A stretch of DNA of 64,000 nt. It comes from Streptomyces sp. NRRL B-3428 (GTDB lineage: Bacteria; Actinomycetota; Actinomycetes; Streptomycetales; Streptomycetaceae). Below the pieces are notes generated by a model. It worked only from the letters and a program-made list of their open reading frames with translations, was not told where the DNA came from and did no database searches. Position 1 is the stretch's first letter. Each line of letters starts with the position of its first letter. A program made the position numbers and the translations under genes. Below, in pieces: positions 1-9,049 of this stretch. The stretch covers positions 372,001 through 436,000 of the forward strand of contig JOGW01000001.1 of assembly GCA_000721375.1 (NCBI GenBank), given 5' to 3'.

Positions 1-792
1 CCCGTGGCCGCCGTGACCGACGCCGCCCGCCGTATCGGCGAACAGAATCTGCACGAACGGATCCGGCTCACCGGTCCCGACGACGAACTGCACCGACTCG
101 CCGACACCTTCGACACCATGCTCGACCGTCTGGAGAAGTCCTTCGACAGTCAGCGCCGGTTCGTCGCCAACGCCTCGCACGAGCTGCGCACTCCGCTGGC
201 CGTGCAGCGCGCCCTGCTCGAAGTGGGTCTCGCCGACCCCCTGCCGCCCGGCCTCGCCGACGTACGCGACGACCTCCTCACCTCCAACCGGGACGCCGAG
301 CGCCTCCTGAGCGCATTGCTCCTGCTGGCTCGCAGCGACCGCGGCCTGGAGGAGACCGAACCCGTCGACCTCGCCGCGCTCGCCCGTCAGGTGGTGGGTG
401 AACTGCGCCCGTCGGCCGAGCGCGAAGGCATCCAACTCACGCTGAGTGCACACCCGTTGAATCTGGACGGCGACCCGGTGCTCCTGCGCCATCTGCTCAC
501 CAACCTCGTCCGCAACGCCATCCAGTACAACGAGCCGGACGGCCGCCTCGAGGTCAGGATCAGCGGCCGTACCCTCACCGTCACCAACACCGGACGCCCG
601 CTGACCGAGGACGAACTGCCCGCGCTCTTCGCCCCGTTCCAGCGTCTGGGCCAGGAGAGGACCGCGACCGAGGGCCACGGCCTCGGCCTGTCCATCGTGC
701 GCTCGATCGCGACCGCCCACGGCGCCACCGTGACGGCGCAGCCGGGCGCGGCGGGAGGGCTCATCGTCCGCGTCGGCTTCCGCCCCGAGTAG
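1..792 (+). CDS. Sensor histidine kinase, 3' part (5' end outside window)
   Basis: This is the C-terminal 263 residues of a membrane sensor kinase that autophosphorylates and passes phosphate to a response regulator, presumably encoded upstream of the window. In order it shows the end of a HAMP linker (DELHRLADTFDTMLDRLE), a HisKA H-box (NASHELRTPLAVQ) and a HATPase domain with an N-box (LVRNAIQYN) and G-boxes (GHGLGLSIVRSIA). The reading frame is open at base 1, so the internal GTG at position 4 is not taken as the start. It resembles the CutS/BaeS class common in Streptomyces. The signal sensed cannot be told because the sensor domain is missing. A terminator follows at once. Confidence 0.9.
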   Translation, partial: PVAAVTDAARRIGEQNLHERIRLTGPDDELHRLADTFDTMLDRLEKSFDSQRRFVANASHELRTPLAVQRALLEVGLADPLPPGLADVRDDLLTSNRDAERLLSALLLLARSDRGLEETEPVDLAALARQVVGELRPSAEREGIQLTLSAHPLNLDGDPVLLRHLLTNLVRNAIQYNEPDGRLEVRISGRTLTVTNTGRPLTEDELPALFAPFQRLGQERTATEGHGLGLSIVRSIATAHGATVTAQPGAAGGLIVRVGFRPE

Positions 793-815
793 CGCGAACA
801 GCCGCACCACGGGAA

Positions 816-848
816 GCCGCCCGGACCCCACACAGGGATCCGGGCGGC
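816..848. terminator. Bidirectional terminator between kinase and GH87 gene
   Basis: A 10-bp perfect stem (816-825 with 839-848) has a 13-nt loop that can pair further (CCC with GGG). It lies between two convergent genes, so it can serve both. Confidence 0.7.
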
Positions 849-869
849 AGTGTTACGCAAGAGGCGAGG

Positions 870-3800
870 TCACAGGCCCGAGAGCTGCTGTCCCACCCGT
901 GTCGCCGCCGGGGTCGTGCCCGCCCCGTTGATCACGAACTGCGAGCCCGGCTCGATCAGTACGTCGCCGTCGCGCGAATCGCTGATGTCCACGTTCGTCA
1001 GCGTCGCGCTGCCGCGCGCCCCGCCCATCGCGAGGATGCCCGAGCCGTTGTTGGACTTGGTGATGGTGACGTTCTCGATCTTCACGCCCGGCATCTCGCC
1101 GCCACCCGTCTTGAACTGGATGCCGTCGTACGTCGAATCGTGGATGTCCGTGTCGCGGATCGTCACGCCGGGGATGCTCGGCCCCTGGGCGAACAGCGTG
1201 ATCGCGCCGAACTCCTGGTCCTCGTTCCAGAAAGCCCCGCCCGTGCGGTACAGACCGTTGTTCGCGATCAGGGTCTGACCGGTGAACGGGATCGGGTCGT
1301 GGTCGGTGGCGAGCATGATCCCGGGGTAGTTCATCGTGTCGTACACGAGGTTGTTCTCGATCTTGTTGCCGTAACCGCCGTACACCGCGATGCCGTTGGC
1401 CCGCCACGGCAACTGCACCGTGTTGTTGCGGAAGGCGTTGTCGTGGCCGACGTCGACCGAGGTGTCCTTCACGTACTTGCTGGCCCAGACCGCGAGCGCG
1501 TCGTCGCCGGTGTTGCGGAAGGACGAGTTGTAGACGGTCGAGGTACGGGTGCCGTTGGTGAAGTTCACCCCGTCCGCGTACGTGTTGCGGATCCGCATCC
1601 CGCTGAACTCCAGGTTGTCGCCCGGGTTCCACAGCTCGGGGATGTTGGAGTAGTCACGGCCGACCCAGGCACCCACGTTGGCGTGCTCGATCCAGACATT
1701 GCTGATCTTGGTGTTCTTGCCGAGGCGGCCGTTGATCCCGACACCGCCCTCGGCGTTGCCGTCGCCGCCGCGGATCCGGCCCGAGCCGAAGATGGCGATG
1801 TCCGAGATCTTGGTGTTGTCGTCGATGTCGAAGCCGAAGTTGCCCTCGTGCGGATGGTTGATCCCGCCCGCGTCCTGCGGCTGCGTGAGGGTGTAGAGCT
1901 GCGAGTGCCACATGCCCGCGCCGCGGATGGTCACATCGCGGATGCCCACCTGGTTGAACTGCCCCCGGTTCTGCGGGTCGTCGGTGAGGATCTTCTGCTC
2001 CTGGCGCCACTGGCCCGCCGGGATCCACACGCAGGAGATGTCACCGTTCTGGTCGGCGGTCACCGCCTTCTGGAGTGCGGTGGTGTCGTCGATCCCGTCG
2101 TTGGGGATCGCACCGTACTCGGTGATCGAGGTGCACTCCGCGGGCTTGTTCGCGGGCGGCGCCACCTGCTCCAGATCGATCAGGTCGACGATGTAGTACG
2201 CGGCGTCGTCCCCGGCGTCGCGCTGCAGCCGGAACTTGGTGCCCTGCGGGTAGGTGTTCGCGAGCAGTGCGTGCGACTCGTCGAAGAGCCGGCGCGCGTC
2301 ACCGCCGGGGGTGTTGGTCAGGCCCTCCGGCTGGTCGGTGTTCCCGTACAGCCAGCTGTGCTTGGAGGAGAGTGTCACCTTCTGGACGAAGACCCCGTTC
2401 GCGTACAGGCTGAGCGTCTTCTCCTGGCCCCCGCCTCCGGCCGCGTCCGGGATCGCGTTGCGTACGACGATCGAGTTCGCCGCGCTCGTGGAGGTGAACT
2501 CGACGTACTGACCGGTCGAGTTGAGCCGCACCGACTTACGGCCCGAGGACTCCGAGGCGAAGTTGGTGTGCCCGAAGGTGCGTACGGCGTCGGCTTCGAG
2601 CAGCGTGCCGTCGTAACGGCCCTCCTCCGCCTCGTACTCGACGTACGGGACGGCGGCGCCGCGGCCGACGACGATCGAGCGGGCGAAGACGTTGTTGTCC
2701 TCGTTGGTCTCCGTGACCGTGTTCGTGGCGTCGGCGGTCGCGGTGAGCGTGGCGCCGCCGCTGGTCGCGGTCCAGGTGCCGGACAGGTCCACGGTCGCGG
2801 TGGCGCCGGCGGCGATGGCCGGTGCGTTCCCGTTCAGGGTCTGGCCGCCGACCGTCAGCCGGGTCACGGAACCCGCGGCGACCGGCGAAGTCCCCCGGTT
2901 GTGCACCTTCACCGAGAACGAGACCTGAGCTCCGACAGCCGGGCTCGACGGATTGGAGGTGATCGCGGTGACCTCCAGGTCAGGGCCCGGGGTCTGGCCG
3001 ACGGTGAGCTTGGCATCGGCGGTCATGCTGTTGTTCTCGTTGTCCTGCTCGGGGACGGTGTCCAGGGGATCGACCACCGCGGTCACCGTGTAACTGCCCT
3101 GCGCCCGCTTGCCGAGCGCGACATCCACCGCCGCCGACGCACCGGCGGCGAGCGCGGGCACCTGCGCGGTCCCGGCCACCGTGCCGCCGAGGCTCACGTC
3201 GACGGTGGTCGCCGCGGCGTTCGCGCTGCCGGTGTTGCGTACCGTCGTCTTCGCCGTGATCGCATCGCTCTCGCTGGGGTCGGCGGGCAACCAAGTCAGG
3301 GCGGAGAGGGAGAGATCGGGGTTGGGTGCGGGCTCGCCCATGACCTGGAACTCGGCTATCTGGCCGGCCCATCCGGAGGTGTTGGCGGTGATCTTCAGCT
3401 GGACGTCGGCGTAGCGCCCGGAGACCGGGACGGTGACCGAGTTCTGGTTCGCTCCGGGGTCAAAGACGTAGTCGGCCGCCGCCTTGATCGAGGTGAAGCT
3501 CTGCTCGCCCTGCTTGCGGGCGAGCACCTCGATGGTCTGGGTGCGCTTGGCCCAGGCCGGATCGGGGTTGAGCTTGAGCACCACCGAGGAGAGCTCGGCG
3601 TCCGCGCCCAGCTTCACGGTCAGCGTCGAGGGCTGGCCGCTCGCCTCCCAATAGGTGCCGGTGTTGTTGTCGTTGGCGTTGGTCGCGTAGTAGTTCTGGA
3701 TCGTGGAGGAGGCCTCGATGGGCTTGCCGATCGCGAGGTTCTGAACTGCCGCCGCGGCAGCGGCGGTTGCGGTCCGCGGTGCTGCGGCCGCCGCCACCGT

Positions 3801-3881
3801 GACGGGGGCGAGCGCGCCGGCCATCAGGCCGGCGCCGAGACAGGCCGCCAGCAGCCGTCTGTTGCGTTGCCTTGCTCTCAT
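870..3881 (-). CDS. Secreted GH87-type alpha-1,3-glucanase / mycodextranase, multidomain
   Basis: This 1003-residue exported protein has a signal peptide (about 1-35, Ala-rich end), an F5/8-type-C carbohydrate-binding module (about 48-183), two CARDB/Ig-like repeats (about 190-405), a beta-sandwich (about 413-575, starting VEYEAEEG) and a right-handed beta-helix (about 584-1003). In GH87 alpha-1,3-glucanases the catalytic acids are three Asp spaced D, +23, +24. Here Asp770 (YADGVNF) and Asp793-Asp794 (NTGDDALAVW) have exactly that spacing. The enzyme should cleave alpha-1,3- or mixed alpha-1,3/1,4-glucan outside the cell. The ATG is preceded by GAGAGGA. It lies 74 bp downstream of a second GH87 gene and probably shares its transcript. 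Linkage specificity is inferred from the family only. Confidence 0.82.
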   Translation of the reverse strand: MRARQRNRRLLAACLGAGLMAGALAPVTVAAAAAPRTATAAAAAAVQNLAIGKPIEASSTIQNYYATNANDNNTGTYWEASGQPSTLTVKLGADAELSSVVLKLNPDPAWAKRTQTIEVLARKQGEQSFTSIKAAADYVFDPGANQNSVTVPVSGRYADVQLKITANTSGWAGQIAEFQVMGEPAPNPDLSLSALTWLPADPSESDAITAKTTVRNTGSANAAATTVDVSLGGTVAGTAQVPALAAGASAAVDVALGKRAQGSYTVTAVVDPLDTVPEQDNENNSMTADAKLTVGQTPGPDLEVTAITSNPSSPAVGAQVSFSVKVHNRGTSPVAAGSVTRLTVGGQTLNGNAPAIAAGATATVDLSGTWTATSGGATLTATADATNTVTETNEDNNVFARSIVVGRGAAVPYVEYEAEEGRYDGTLLEADAVRTFGHTNFASESSGRKSVRLNSTGQYVEFTSTSAANSIVVRNAIPDAAGGGGQEKTLSLYANGVFVQKVTLSSKHSWLYGNTDQPEGLTNTPGGDARRLFDESHALLANTYPQGTKFRLQRDAGDDAAYYIVDLIDLEQVAPPANKPAECTSITEYGAIPNDGIDDTTALQKAVTADQNGDISCVWIPAGQWRQEQKILTDDPQNRGQFNQVGIRDVTIRGAGMWHSQLYTLTQPQDAGGINHPHEGNFGFDIDDNTKISDIAIFGSGRIRGGDGNAEGGVGINGRLGKNTKISNVWIEHANVGAWVGRDYSNIPELWNPGDNLEFSGMRIRNTYADGVNFTNGTRTSTVYNSSFRNTGDDALAVWASKYVKDTSVDVGHDNAFRNNTVQLPWRANGIAVYGGYGNKIENNLVYDTMNYPGIMLATDHDPIPFTGQTLIANNGLYRTGGAFWNEDQEFGAITLFAQGPSIPGVTIRDTDIHDSTYDGIQFKTGGGEMPGVKIENVTITKSNNGSGILAMGGARGSATLTNVDISDSRDGDVLIEPGSQFVINGAGTTPAATRVGQQLSGL

Positions 3882-3897
3882 TGGGTTCCTCTCGGGG

Positions 3898-3929
3898 GTG
3901 TGCGGGTGTGCGGGTGTGCGGGTGTGCGA
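3898..3929. repeat. 8-bp tandem repeat between the two GH87 genes
   Basis: The unit GTGTGCGG (plus strand) repeats about four times, filling most of the 74-bp gap between the two glucanase genes just upstream of the second gene's ribosome-binding site. It may have arisen by slippage. No function is visible. Confidence 0.7.
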
Positions 3930-3955
3930 CGGGGGTGTGCGTAGAGCGTCAGCTG

Positions 3956-6187
3956 TCAGCCGAGGTAGGCCTCGACCTCACTGAACTGGGCGGCGGGCCA
4001 GCCGGTGTTGGCGGTGACTTGGACCCGCAGATGCCGGATGTCGGGAGCGGAGCCGGGCACGGTGACCGTGACGGTGTTGCCGCTCGCCGGATCGAAGAGG
4101 TAGCCCTTGGCGTCGACGAGCGCGCTGAACGAGGACCCGTCCGCGCTGCCCTGCACCGAGAGCGTCTGCGTGCGCGCACCCCAAGACGCCGACGGCGGCA
4201 GCTTCAGGACCACACGCCGTACGGGCTGCGCCTTGCCCAGATCGACGGTGATCGACTGCGGGAACGCGTTGTTGGTTGATTCCCAGTACGTGGAGGCGTT
4301 GCCGTCGACCGCGTTGCCGGGGCCGTACACCTCGGCCTGACCTGTGGCGACGGCCGGCCTGCCCTCGGCGAGGTTGCGGTCCGGGTCCGGGTCGGGGTTG
4401 CCGCCGCCGGGCGCGGGCCAGGTCGAGCAGTCCTCCCAGACGCTGTCCCAGCCGGAGTTGCCACCGCCGTCGGTGAGTACGAAGGTGCCGGAGCCCGACG
4501 GATAGGGGCAGTTGTAGACCCCGGCCGCGCCCACGCCGGTGGCCGTCACATTGCTCATGCGTACGGCGCCGGGTGTCTCGGCCTGGACGACGACCGTCCC
4601 CACCTTGTCCACCGTCGAGCCGTCCACGGTCACGTTCCCGACGGCCTTGCCGGTGCCGCCGCCGGAGACGAACTCGTAAGCGCTGTACGGGCTGTCCTTG
4701 ATGGTGGTGCCGGTGATGTTCACCGTGGCCTCGATCGCGCTGTCGTACGCGTCGACCCGCAGCGCACCCATGGGGTGGTTCCAGTTGGGGTTCATCGCGC
4801 CGGTGCGCACCAGCGTGTTCCCGGAGACCGTGATGGTGCCGGCCAGCGGCGAGAACGGGTCGAGGAACTTCTGGTTGGAGACGGCGATTCCGCTGCCGAG
4901 CGCGTTGGTGTCGGAGACGAGGTTGTCCTTGACGGTGATGTCCCGCCCGCCGTAGATCGCGATGCCGTTCGCCAGGTTGGGCTGCGTGATGGTGTTGTGG
5001 GCGAAGGTGGACCCCTCGTTGGCGGCGTACAGCGACCACATCGCGAGCGAGTCGTCGCCTTGGTTGCGCAGGAAGTTGTTGCGCACCTGCACACCGCGCG
5101 CGTTGCCGTTGAGGTTGAGGCCGTCGGCGGTCATGTCGAGGAAGCGGTTGTCCTCCACGACGAGGTTGTCGTTGTTGCCGGTCAGCCACATGCCGACCTT
5201 GACGTGCTGCAGCCACATCCCGGACACGGAGGAGCCGGGCCCGAGCGAGCCGTTGACGAAGTTGTCCGGGTTGCCGTCCACCCGCTCGGTGACCTCGCCG
5301 ATCACGGCGAAGTCCGTCAGGTGCACCTTGCCGGCCGAGTTCGACTGGTTGATGAACCGTGAGGACCGTACGACCGAATGCCAGTGCCCGGCGCCCCGGA
5401 CCGTCACGTTCTCCACGCCGCCGAGCTCGGAGCCCACCTTGAACTCGCCCGGCGGGATCCACACGGTTCCGCCGCTGCCCTTGGCCTGGTTGATCGCCTC
5501 GCGGAAGGCCTGGGCCGAGTCCTGCTGACCGGTCGGATCGGCGCCCTTGTCGACGACGGATATCGCGCCGGCCGGTGTGCTCGCCGGACCCGCGACCTGC
5601 TCGAAGTCGGCGACATCCACGGTGACCTGGGTCGAGGCCGCCTCCAGACGCACCTTGTCACCGGCCTGCAGATCGCGGCCGAGCAGCAGCCGCGCGTTGT
5701 CGAAGAGGTGATGGGTCTTCGCCCCCGGGATCCAAGGGGTGTCGATGTAGCTGTACTTGGCGGTGACGGCGAGCGACCGGTCGAGCTTCGTGCCATTGAC
5801 GTATACGGCGAGTTGACCGCTCTGTCCGTCGGGGACGCTGTACGCGACGTTCACGGCGTTGGCCGCGGACTCCAGCGTGAACTCCACGCTCTGTCCGGCC
5901 GCGAGCCGTACCGCCTGCCGCCCGGAGGCCTCCGAGGCGAGCGTGCCCTGGGTGTAGTCGGGGCCGAACTTCTGGCCGGTGGTGGGGGCCGACTCGGCCT
6001 CGACGGACGTGAAGGGGAGCGAAGCCCCGGCGGCCGCGACGGCGGTGCGGGGTTCGGGGTCCTGGGCGGCCGCGGGAGCGGCGATACCGATCAAGCCGGC
6101 CACGAGAGCGACTGCCATGGAAAGGACTGTCGGGCCCGAATGCAGTCCTGACCTGCATGAAGGCATGTGCATGACACGTAGATACAT
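3956..6187 (-). CDS. Secreted GH87-type alpha-1,3-glucanase, paralogue
   Basis: This 743-residue exported protein has a signal peptide (about 1-42), a beta-sandwich (about 55-205, starting VEAESAP), a beta-helix (about 212-600), a Pro/Asp linker (PDPDPDR) and a C-terminal F5/8-type-C carbohydrate-binding module. The putative catalytic acids Asp355 (TADGLNL) and Asp378-Asp379 (NQGDDSLAMW) keep the GH87 D,+23,+24 spacing. Its binding module is very like the N-terminal one of the neighbouring paralogue, so the pair carry the same module at opposite ends. ATG 6187 was chosen because GGAAGG lies upstream; ATG 6172 is an alternative. It is divergent from the sugar-transport operon and probably shares its control region. 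It could also be a mycodextranase acting on nigeran. Confidence 0.82.
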   Translation of the reverse strand: MYLRVMHMPSCRSGLHSGPTVLSMAVALVAGLIGIAAPAAAQDPEPRTAVAAAGASLPFTSVEAESAPTTGQKFGPDYTQGTLASEASGRQAVRLAAGQSVEFTLESAANAVNVAYSVPDGQSGQLAVYVNGTKLDRSLAVTAKYSYIDTPWIPGAKTHHLFDNARLLLGRDLQAGDKVRLEAASTQVTVDVADFEQVAGPASTPAGAISVVDKGADPTGQQDSAQAFREAINQAKGSGGTVWIPPGEFKVGSELGGVENVTVRGAGHWHSVVRSSRFINQSNSAGKVHLTDFAVIGEVTERVDGNPDNFVNGSLGPGSSVSGMWLQHVKVGMWLTGNNDNLVVEDNRFLDMTADGLNLNGNARGVQVRNNFLRNQGDDSLAMWSLYAANEGSTFAHNTITQPNLANGIAIYGGRDITVKDNLVSDTNALGSGIAVSNQKFLDPFSPLAGTITVSGNTLVRTGAMNPNWNHPMGALRVDAYDSAIEATVNITGTTIKDSPYSAYEFVSGGGTGKAVGNVTVDGSTVDKVGTVVVQAETPGAVRMSNVTATGVGAAGVYNCPYPSGSGTFVLTDGGGNSGWDSVWEDCSTWPAPGGGNPDPDPDRNLAEGRPAVATGQAEVYGPGNAVDGNASTYWESTNNAFPQSITVDLGKAQPVRRVVLKLPPSASWGARTQTLSVQGSADGSSFSALVDAKGYLFDPASGNTVTVTVPGSAPDIRHLRVQVTANTGWPAAQFSEVEAYLG

Positions 6188-6700
6188 CTGCGGGTGCGCC
6201 TTCCTGATGGGGGGTTGGGGGGAGGGGCGGCCCGGGCTCCTACGGCCGCACACTCAAGCATCGCGACCAGATGAGCACAAGATGTCGGCGAGACATTGCA
6301 AATAATCGACAGCAACGCGAAACCTCCGATCACTCGTCAGAGTGGAGGCGATCCGCTCCCAACTCCCGCCAGATCGCCGGACAATCCACCACGGATCACC
6401 AGTACTGGGCGGGGTTGCCGCCCTCGTTCGGCGCGCGCAACTAGTCGAGTCGGTCGCGCAACGGCGCTACGTGGGCCAGTGCGAGAATTGCCTGGCCGGG
6501 GGGTGCGAGTGGCCGAAACAAGGCCTCAGGCGTCTCGATCCATGCGCTGCGCTACGTATGACGGTTCGTCACTGGTCAGCACTCGTGACGCAGTCGTAAT
6601 CTTGCAATTCTGGATCGAAATCTTGCGTACCCCTGCTCGTCGTCCTAATGTGACGCACCGATCAGGGCAGTGCCCTGGGCGTCACCCCAGAGGAGCCGTA
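6188..6700. promoter_or_regulatory. Divergent control region of the glucan locus
   Basis: These 513 bp separate the leftward glucanase genes from the rightward transporter genes, and no gene is supported inside. Near the transporter gene, TTGCGT (6623-6628) and TAATGT (6646-6651) are 17 bp apart and resemble a HrdB-type promoter. AATCTTGC occurs twice (6598-6605 and 6619-6626), 21 bp apart, the second copy overlapping the -35 box. This resembles the CTTGCAG half-sites bound by MalR-type LacI repressors in Streptomyces. No regulator gene is seen in the locus, so the regulator would be encoded elsewhere. Confidence 0.5.
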
Positions 6701-8038
6701 ATGAAGCCCCGTAACCTCGCGATCTTCCTGATCTCATCAGGCCTCGTCCTCACCGCCACGGCTTGTGGTGAGGACTCGGACTCGGGAGCCGACGGAAAGA
6801 GCGTCACGATCACCGTCGCGTGCCAGCCGGCGAAGACCGCACCCAAGCAGCGCCAGGCATGGGACGACGACGTCAAGGCCTTCGAGAAGGCGCACCCGGG
6901 CGTCAAGGTGAAGAGCACCGACCAGCAGCCCTGCTTCGACCCCAAGACCTTCGCCGCGAAGCTGGCCGGCGGCCAGATGGAGACCGTCTTCATGGTGCCG
7001 GTCACCAACTACAGCGACGTCATAGCCAAGGGCCAGGCGAAGGACATCACCGCCTCCACGAAGGCGGTGAAGAACTTCGGAGACATCCGGCAGGACGTCA
7101 GGGACATGGTCACCAAGGACGGCAAGGTCTACGGCGTCCCGAACGTGAGCTACACCGTCGGACTCGTCTACAACCGCGCCGTGTTCGAGAAGGCGGGCCT
7201 GGACCCCAACAGCCCGCCGAAGACCTGGGACGAGCTCCGCACCGCGGCGAAGAAGATCGCCGACCTGGGTGACGGCTACGTCGGATACGGCGAGTACGCG
7301 GGCGGCAACACCGGTGGCTGGCACTTCGCGCAGTCCATCTACAGCCGGGGCGGCGAGATGGTCGTCGACGGCAAGGCCGCCTTCAACAGTGCCGAGGGCA
7401 AGGCCGTGCTCCAGACGCTGCACGATCTGCGCTTCGAGGACAACGCCACCGGTACCAAGCTGAACATCGCCTGGGAGGCGCTGATGCAGCAGATGGCGGC
7501 CGGCAAGACGGGCATGATGCTCGGCGCCCCGGACGTCGTCACCGACGTGGTGCAGAAGTTCCAGGGCAAGAAGGACGACTACGGCATCACCGCCATCCCC
7601 GACGGCAAGGCGTCGCTGACCGGTGGTGAGGCCTACATGATCAACCCGAAGGCGAGCGCCGCCGAGACCAAGGCGGGCCTGGAGTGGATCGACTTCCAGT
7701 TCAACACCCCGGGCAAGGGCCGCTTCGACTTCGCCCGCGGCAAGGCGAACGGCGAGGCCGTCGGCGTCCCGAACAACGACTACATGGGTGAGTCGCCGAC
7801 CGGCCAGAAGCTCGCAGAGGAGCGCAAGGCCAACGCGGTCCTGCCGGTCGAGTTCTACCAGCCCTACGTCGACGGCTCGAAGAACGTCGAGTTCAAGCTG
7901 GAGCCGCCGAAGGCCCAGGAGCTCTACGCGGTGCTCGACGTCGCGATGTCCGCGGTCCTCACGCGCAAGGACGCCGACATCGACAAGCTGCTCTCCGACG
8001 CCGAGTCCAAGGCCAACAAGATTCTGGCCCAGGGCTGA
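6701..8038 (+). CDS. ABC sugar transporter, substrate-binding lipoprotein
   Basis: This 445-residue extracellular solute-binding protein (family 1, MalE-like) is anchored as a lipoprotein. The N-terminus has a hydrophobic stretch ending TATAC, with the Cys as lipidation site. Typical family segments follow (FEKAHPGVKVK, VYGVPNVSYTVGLVYN, TGMMLGAPD). It should capture an oligosaccharide, most likely released by the adjacent glucanases, and deliver it to the two permeases downstream. ATG 6701 has AGGAG at 6691-6695 and starts right at a lipoprotein signal; the reading frame extends further upstream without a better start. A stem-loop follows the stop codon. Substrate is inferred from context. 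Confidence 0.9.
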   Translation: MKPRNLAIFLISSGLVLTATACGEDSDSGADGKSVTITVACQPAKTAPKQRQAWDDDVKAFEKAHPGVKVKSTDQQPCFDPKTFAAKLAGGQMETVFMVPVTNYSDVIAKGQAKDITASTKAVKNFGDIRQDVRDMVTKDGKVYGVPNVSYTVGLVYNRAVFEKAGLDPNSPPKTWDELRTAAKKIADLGDGYVGYGEYAGGNTGGWHFAQSIYSRGGEMVVDGKAAFNSAEGKAVLQTLHDLRFEDNATGTKLNIAWEALMQQMAAGKTGMMLGAPDVVTDVVQKFQGKKDDYGITAIPDGKASLTGGEAYMINPKASAAETKAGLEWIDFQFNTPGKGRFDFARGKANGEAVGVPNNDYMGESPTGQKLAEERKANAVLPVEFYQPYVDGSKNVEFKLEPPKAQELYAVLDVAMSAVLTRKDADIDKLLSDAESKANKILAQG

Positions 8039-8050
8039 CACAGCAGTTGA

Positions 8051-8077
8051 GGGGTGCCGTCGAGAGGGCGGCACCCC
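8051..8077 (+). promoter_or_regulatory. Intercistronic stem-loop after binding-protein gene
   Basis: A perfect 9-bp stem (8051-8059 with 8069-8077) with a 9-nt loop lies between the binding-protein and permease genes. Such hairpins commonly stabilise the upstream message or attenuate the downstream one, giving more binding protein than permease. Confidence 0.55.
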
Positions 8078-8106
8078 CGTACCACGCCTTGCAACGGGAG
8101 AAGACC

Positions 8107-9045
8107 ATGGACACACTCACCCTGGGGCCGAAACGGTCGGCGCGGCCGCCGCGCCGCAGGCCGTCGCCGAAGAAGAAGCGGGCGGTTCAGACCAACATCA
8201 CCGCGTACGGATTCCTGTGTGCGGCCCTGTTCTGCTTCGCACTGTTCGCCTGGTGGCCGATGATCCGGCAGATCATCATGAGCTTCCAGTCGACCAACCT
8301 CATCGACGAGCCCCAGTGGGTGGGCCTGGACAACTTCCGTACGGTCGTGGACGACCCGGCCTTCGGCCAGGCCTGGAAGAACACCGTCACGTACACCGGA
8401 CTCGCCCTGCTGTGCGGCTACGTGGTCCCGTTCGCCGTGGCCATCGTCCTCAACGAACTGCGCCACGCCCGCGCGTATCTGCGCTTCGTGGTCTATCTGC
8501 CGGTGATGCTCCCGCCGATCGTCTCGGTGCTGCTCTTCAAGTGGTTCTACGATCCCGGACCCGGCCTGTTCAACATGCTGCTCGACTCCGTGGGCCTGCC
8601 GACGCTCGCCTGGCTCGACTCCACGGACACCGCGCTGATATCCCTGGTGATCGTCTCCACCTGGATGAACATGGGCGCCGGCGTGCTGATCTACCTCGCC
8701 GCGCTGCAGAACATCCCCGGTGAGCTCTACGAGGCCGCCGAACTCGACGGCGCCGGGATCTTCAAGCGGATCTGGAACGTCACCGTCCCGCAGACCCGGC
8801 TGATCCTGCTGCTCATGCTGATGCTCCAACTCGTCGCCACGATGCAGGTCTTCATCGAGCCCTACCAGCTCACCGGCGGCGGACCCGAGAACGCGACGGT
8901 CACCGTCGCCTTCCTGATGTACCAGTACGCCTTCGTCTACGGCGGCAACTACGGCGCCGGCAGCGCGCTCGGCGTGATGCTCATGATCGTTCTCCTTGCG
9001 GTCGCCGCGGTCCAGCTCCGGCTGACCCGCGACGAGAAGAGGTAG
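8107..9045 (+). CDS. ABC sugar transporter permease (MalF type)
   Basis: This 312-residue inner-membrane permease has a basic N-terminus, about six membrane segments and the EAA loop (EAAELDGAGIFKRIWN) that docks onto the ATPase. It forms the pore with the next gene's product. ATG 8107 was chosen because GGGAG lies seven bases upstream; an in-frame ATG-like start at 8047 would put the coding region inside the preceding hairpin. It is the second gene of the transporter operon, four bases before the next permease. Confidence 0.9.
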   Translation: MDTLTLGPKRSARPPRRRPSPKKKRAVQTNITAYGFLCAALFCFALFAWWPMIRQIIMSFQSTNLIDEPQWVGLDNFRTVVDDPAFGQAWKNTVTYTGLALLCGYVVPFAVAIVLNELRHARAYLRFVVYLPVMLPPIVSVLLFKWFYDPGPGLFNMLLDSVGLPTLAWLDSTDTALISLVIVSTWMNMGAGVLIYLAALQNIPGELYEAAELDGAGIFKRIWNVTVPQTRLILLLMLMLQLVATMQVFIEPYQLTGGGPENATVTVAFLMYQYAFVYGGNYGAGSALGVMLMIVLLAVAAVQLRLTRDEKR

Positions 9046-9049
9046 TCCT

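Noticed and set aside
1140..3944. Very long rightward open frame (over 900 codons) opposite the first GH87 gene
   Set aside because: It is antisense to a gene with clear domains and catalytic motifs, and its Gly/Arg/Val-rich product is typical of shadow frames in high-GC DNA.
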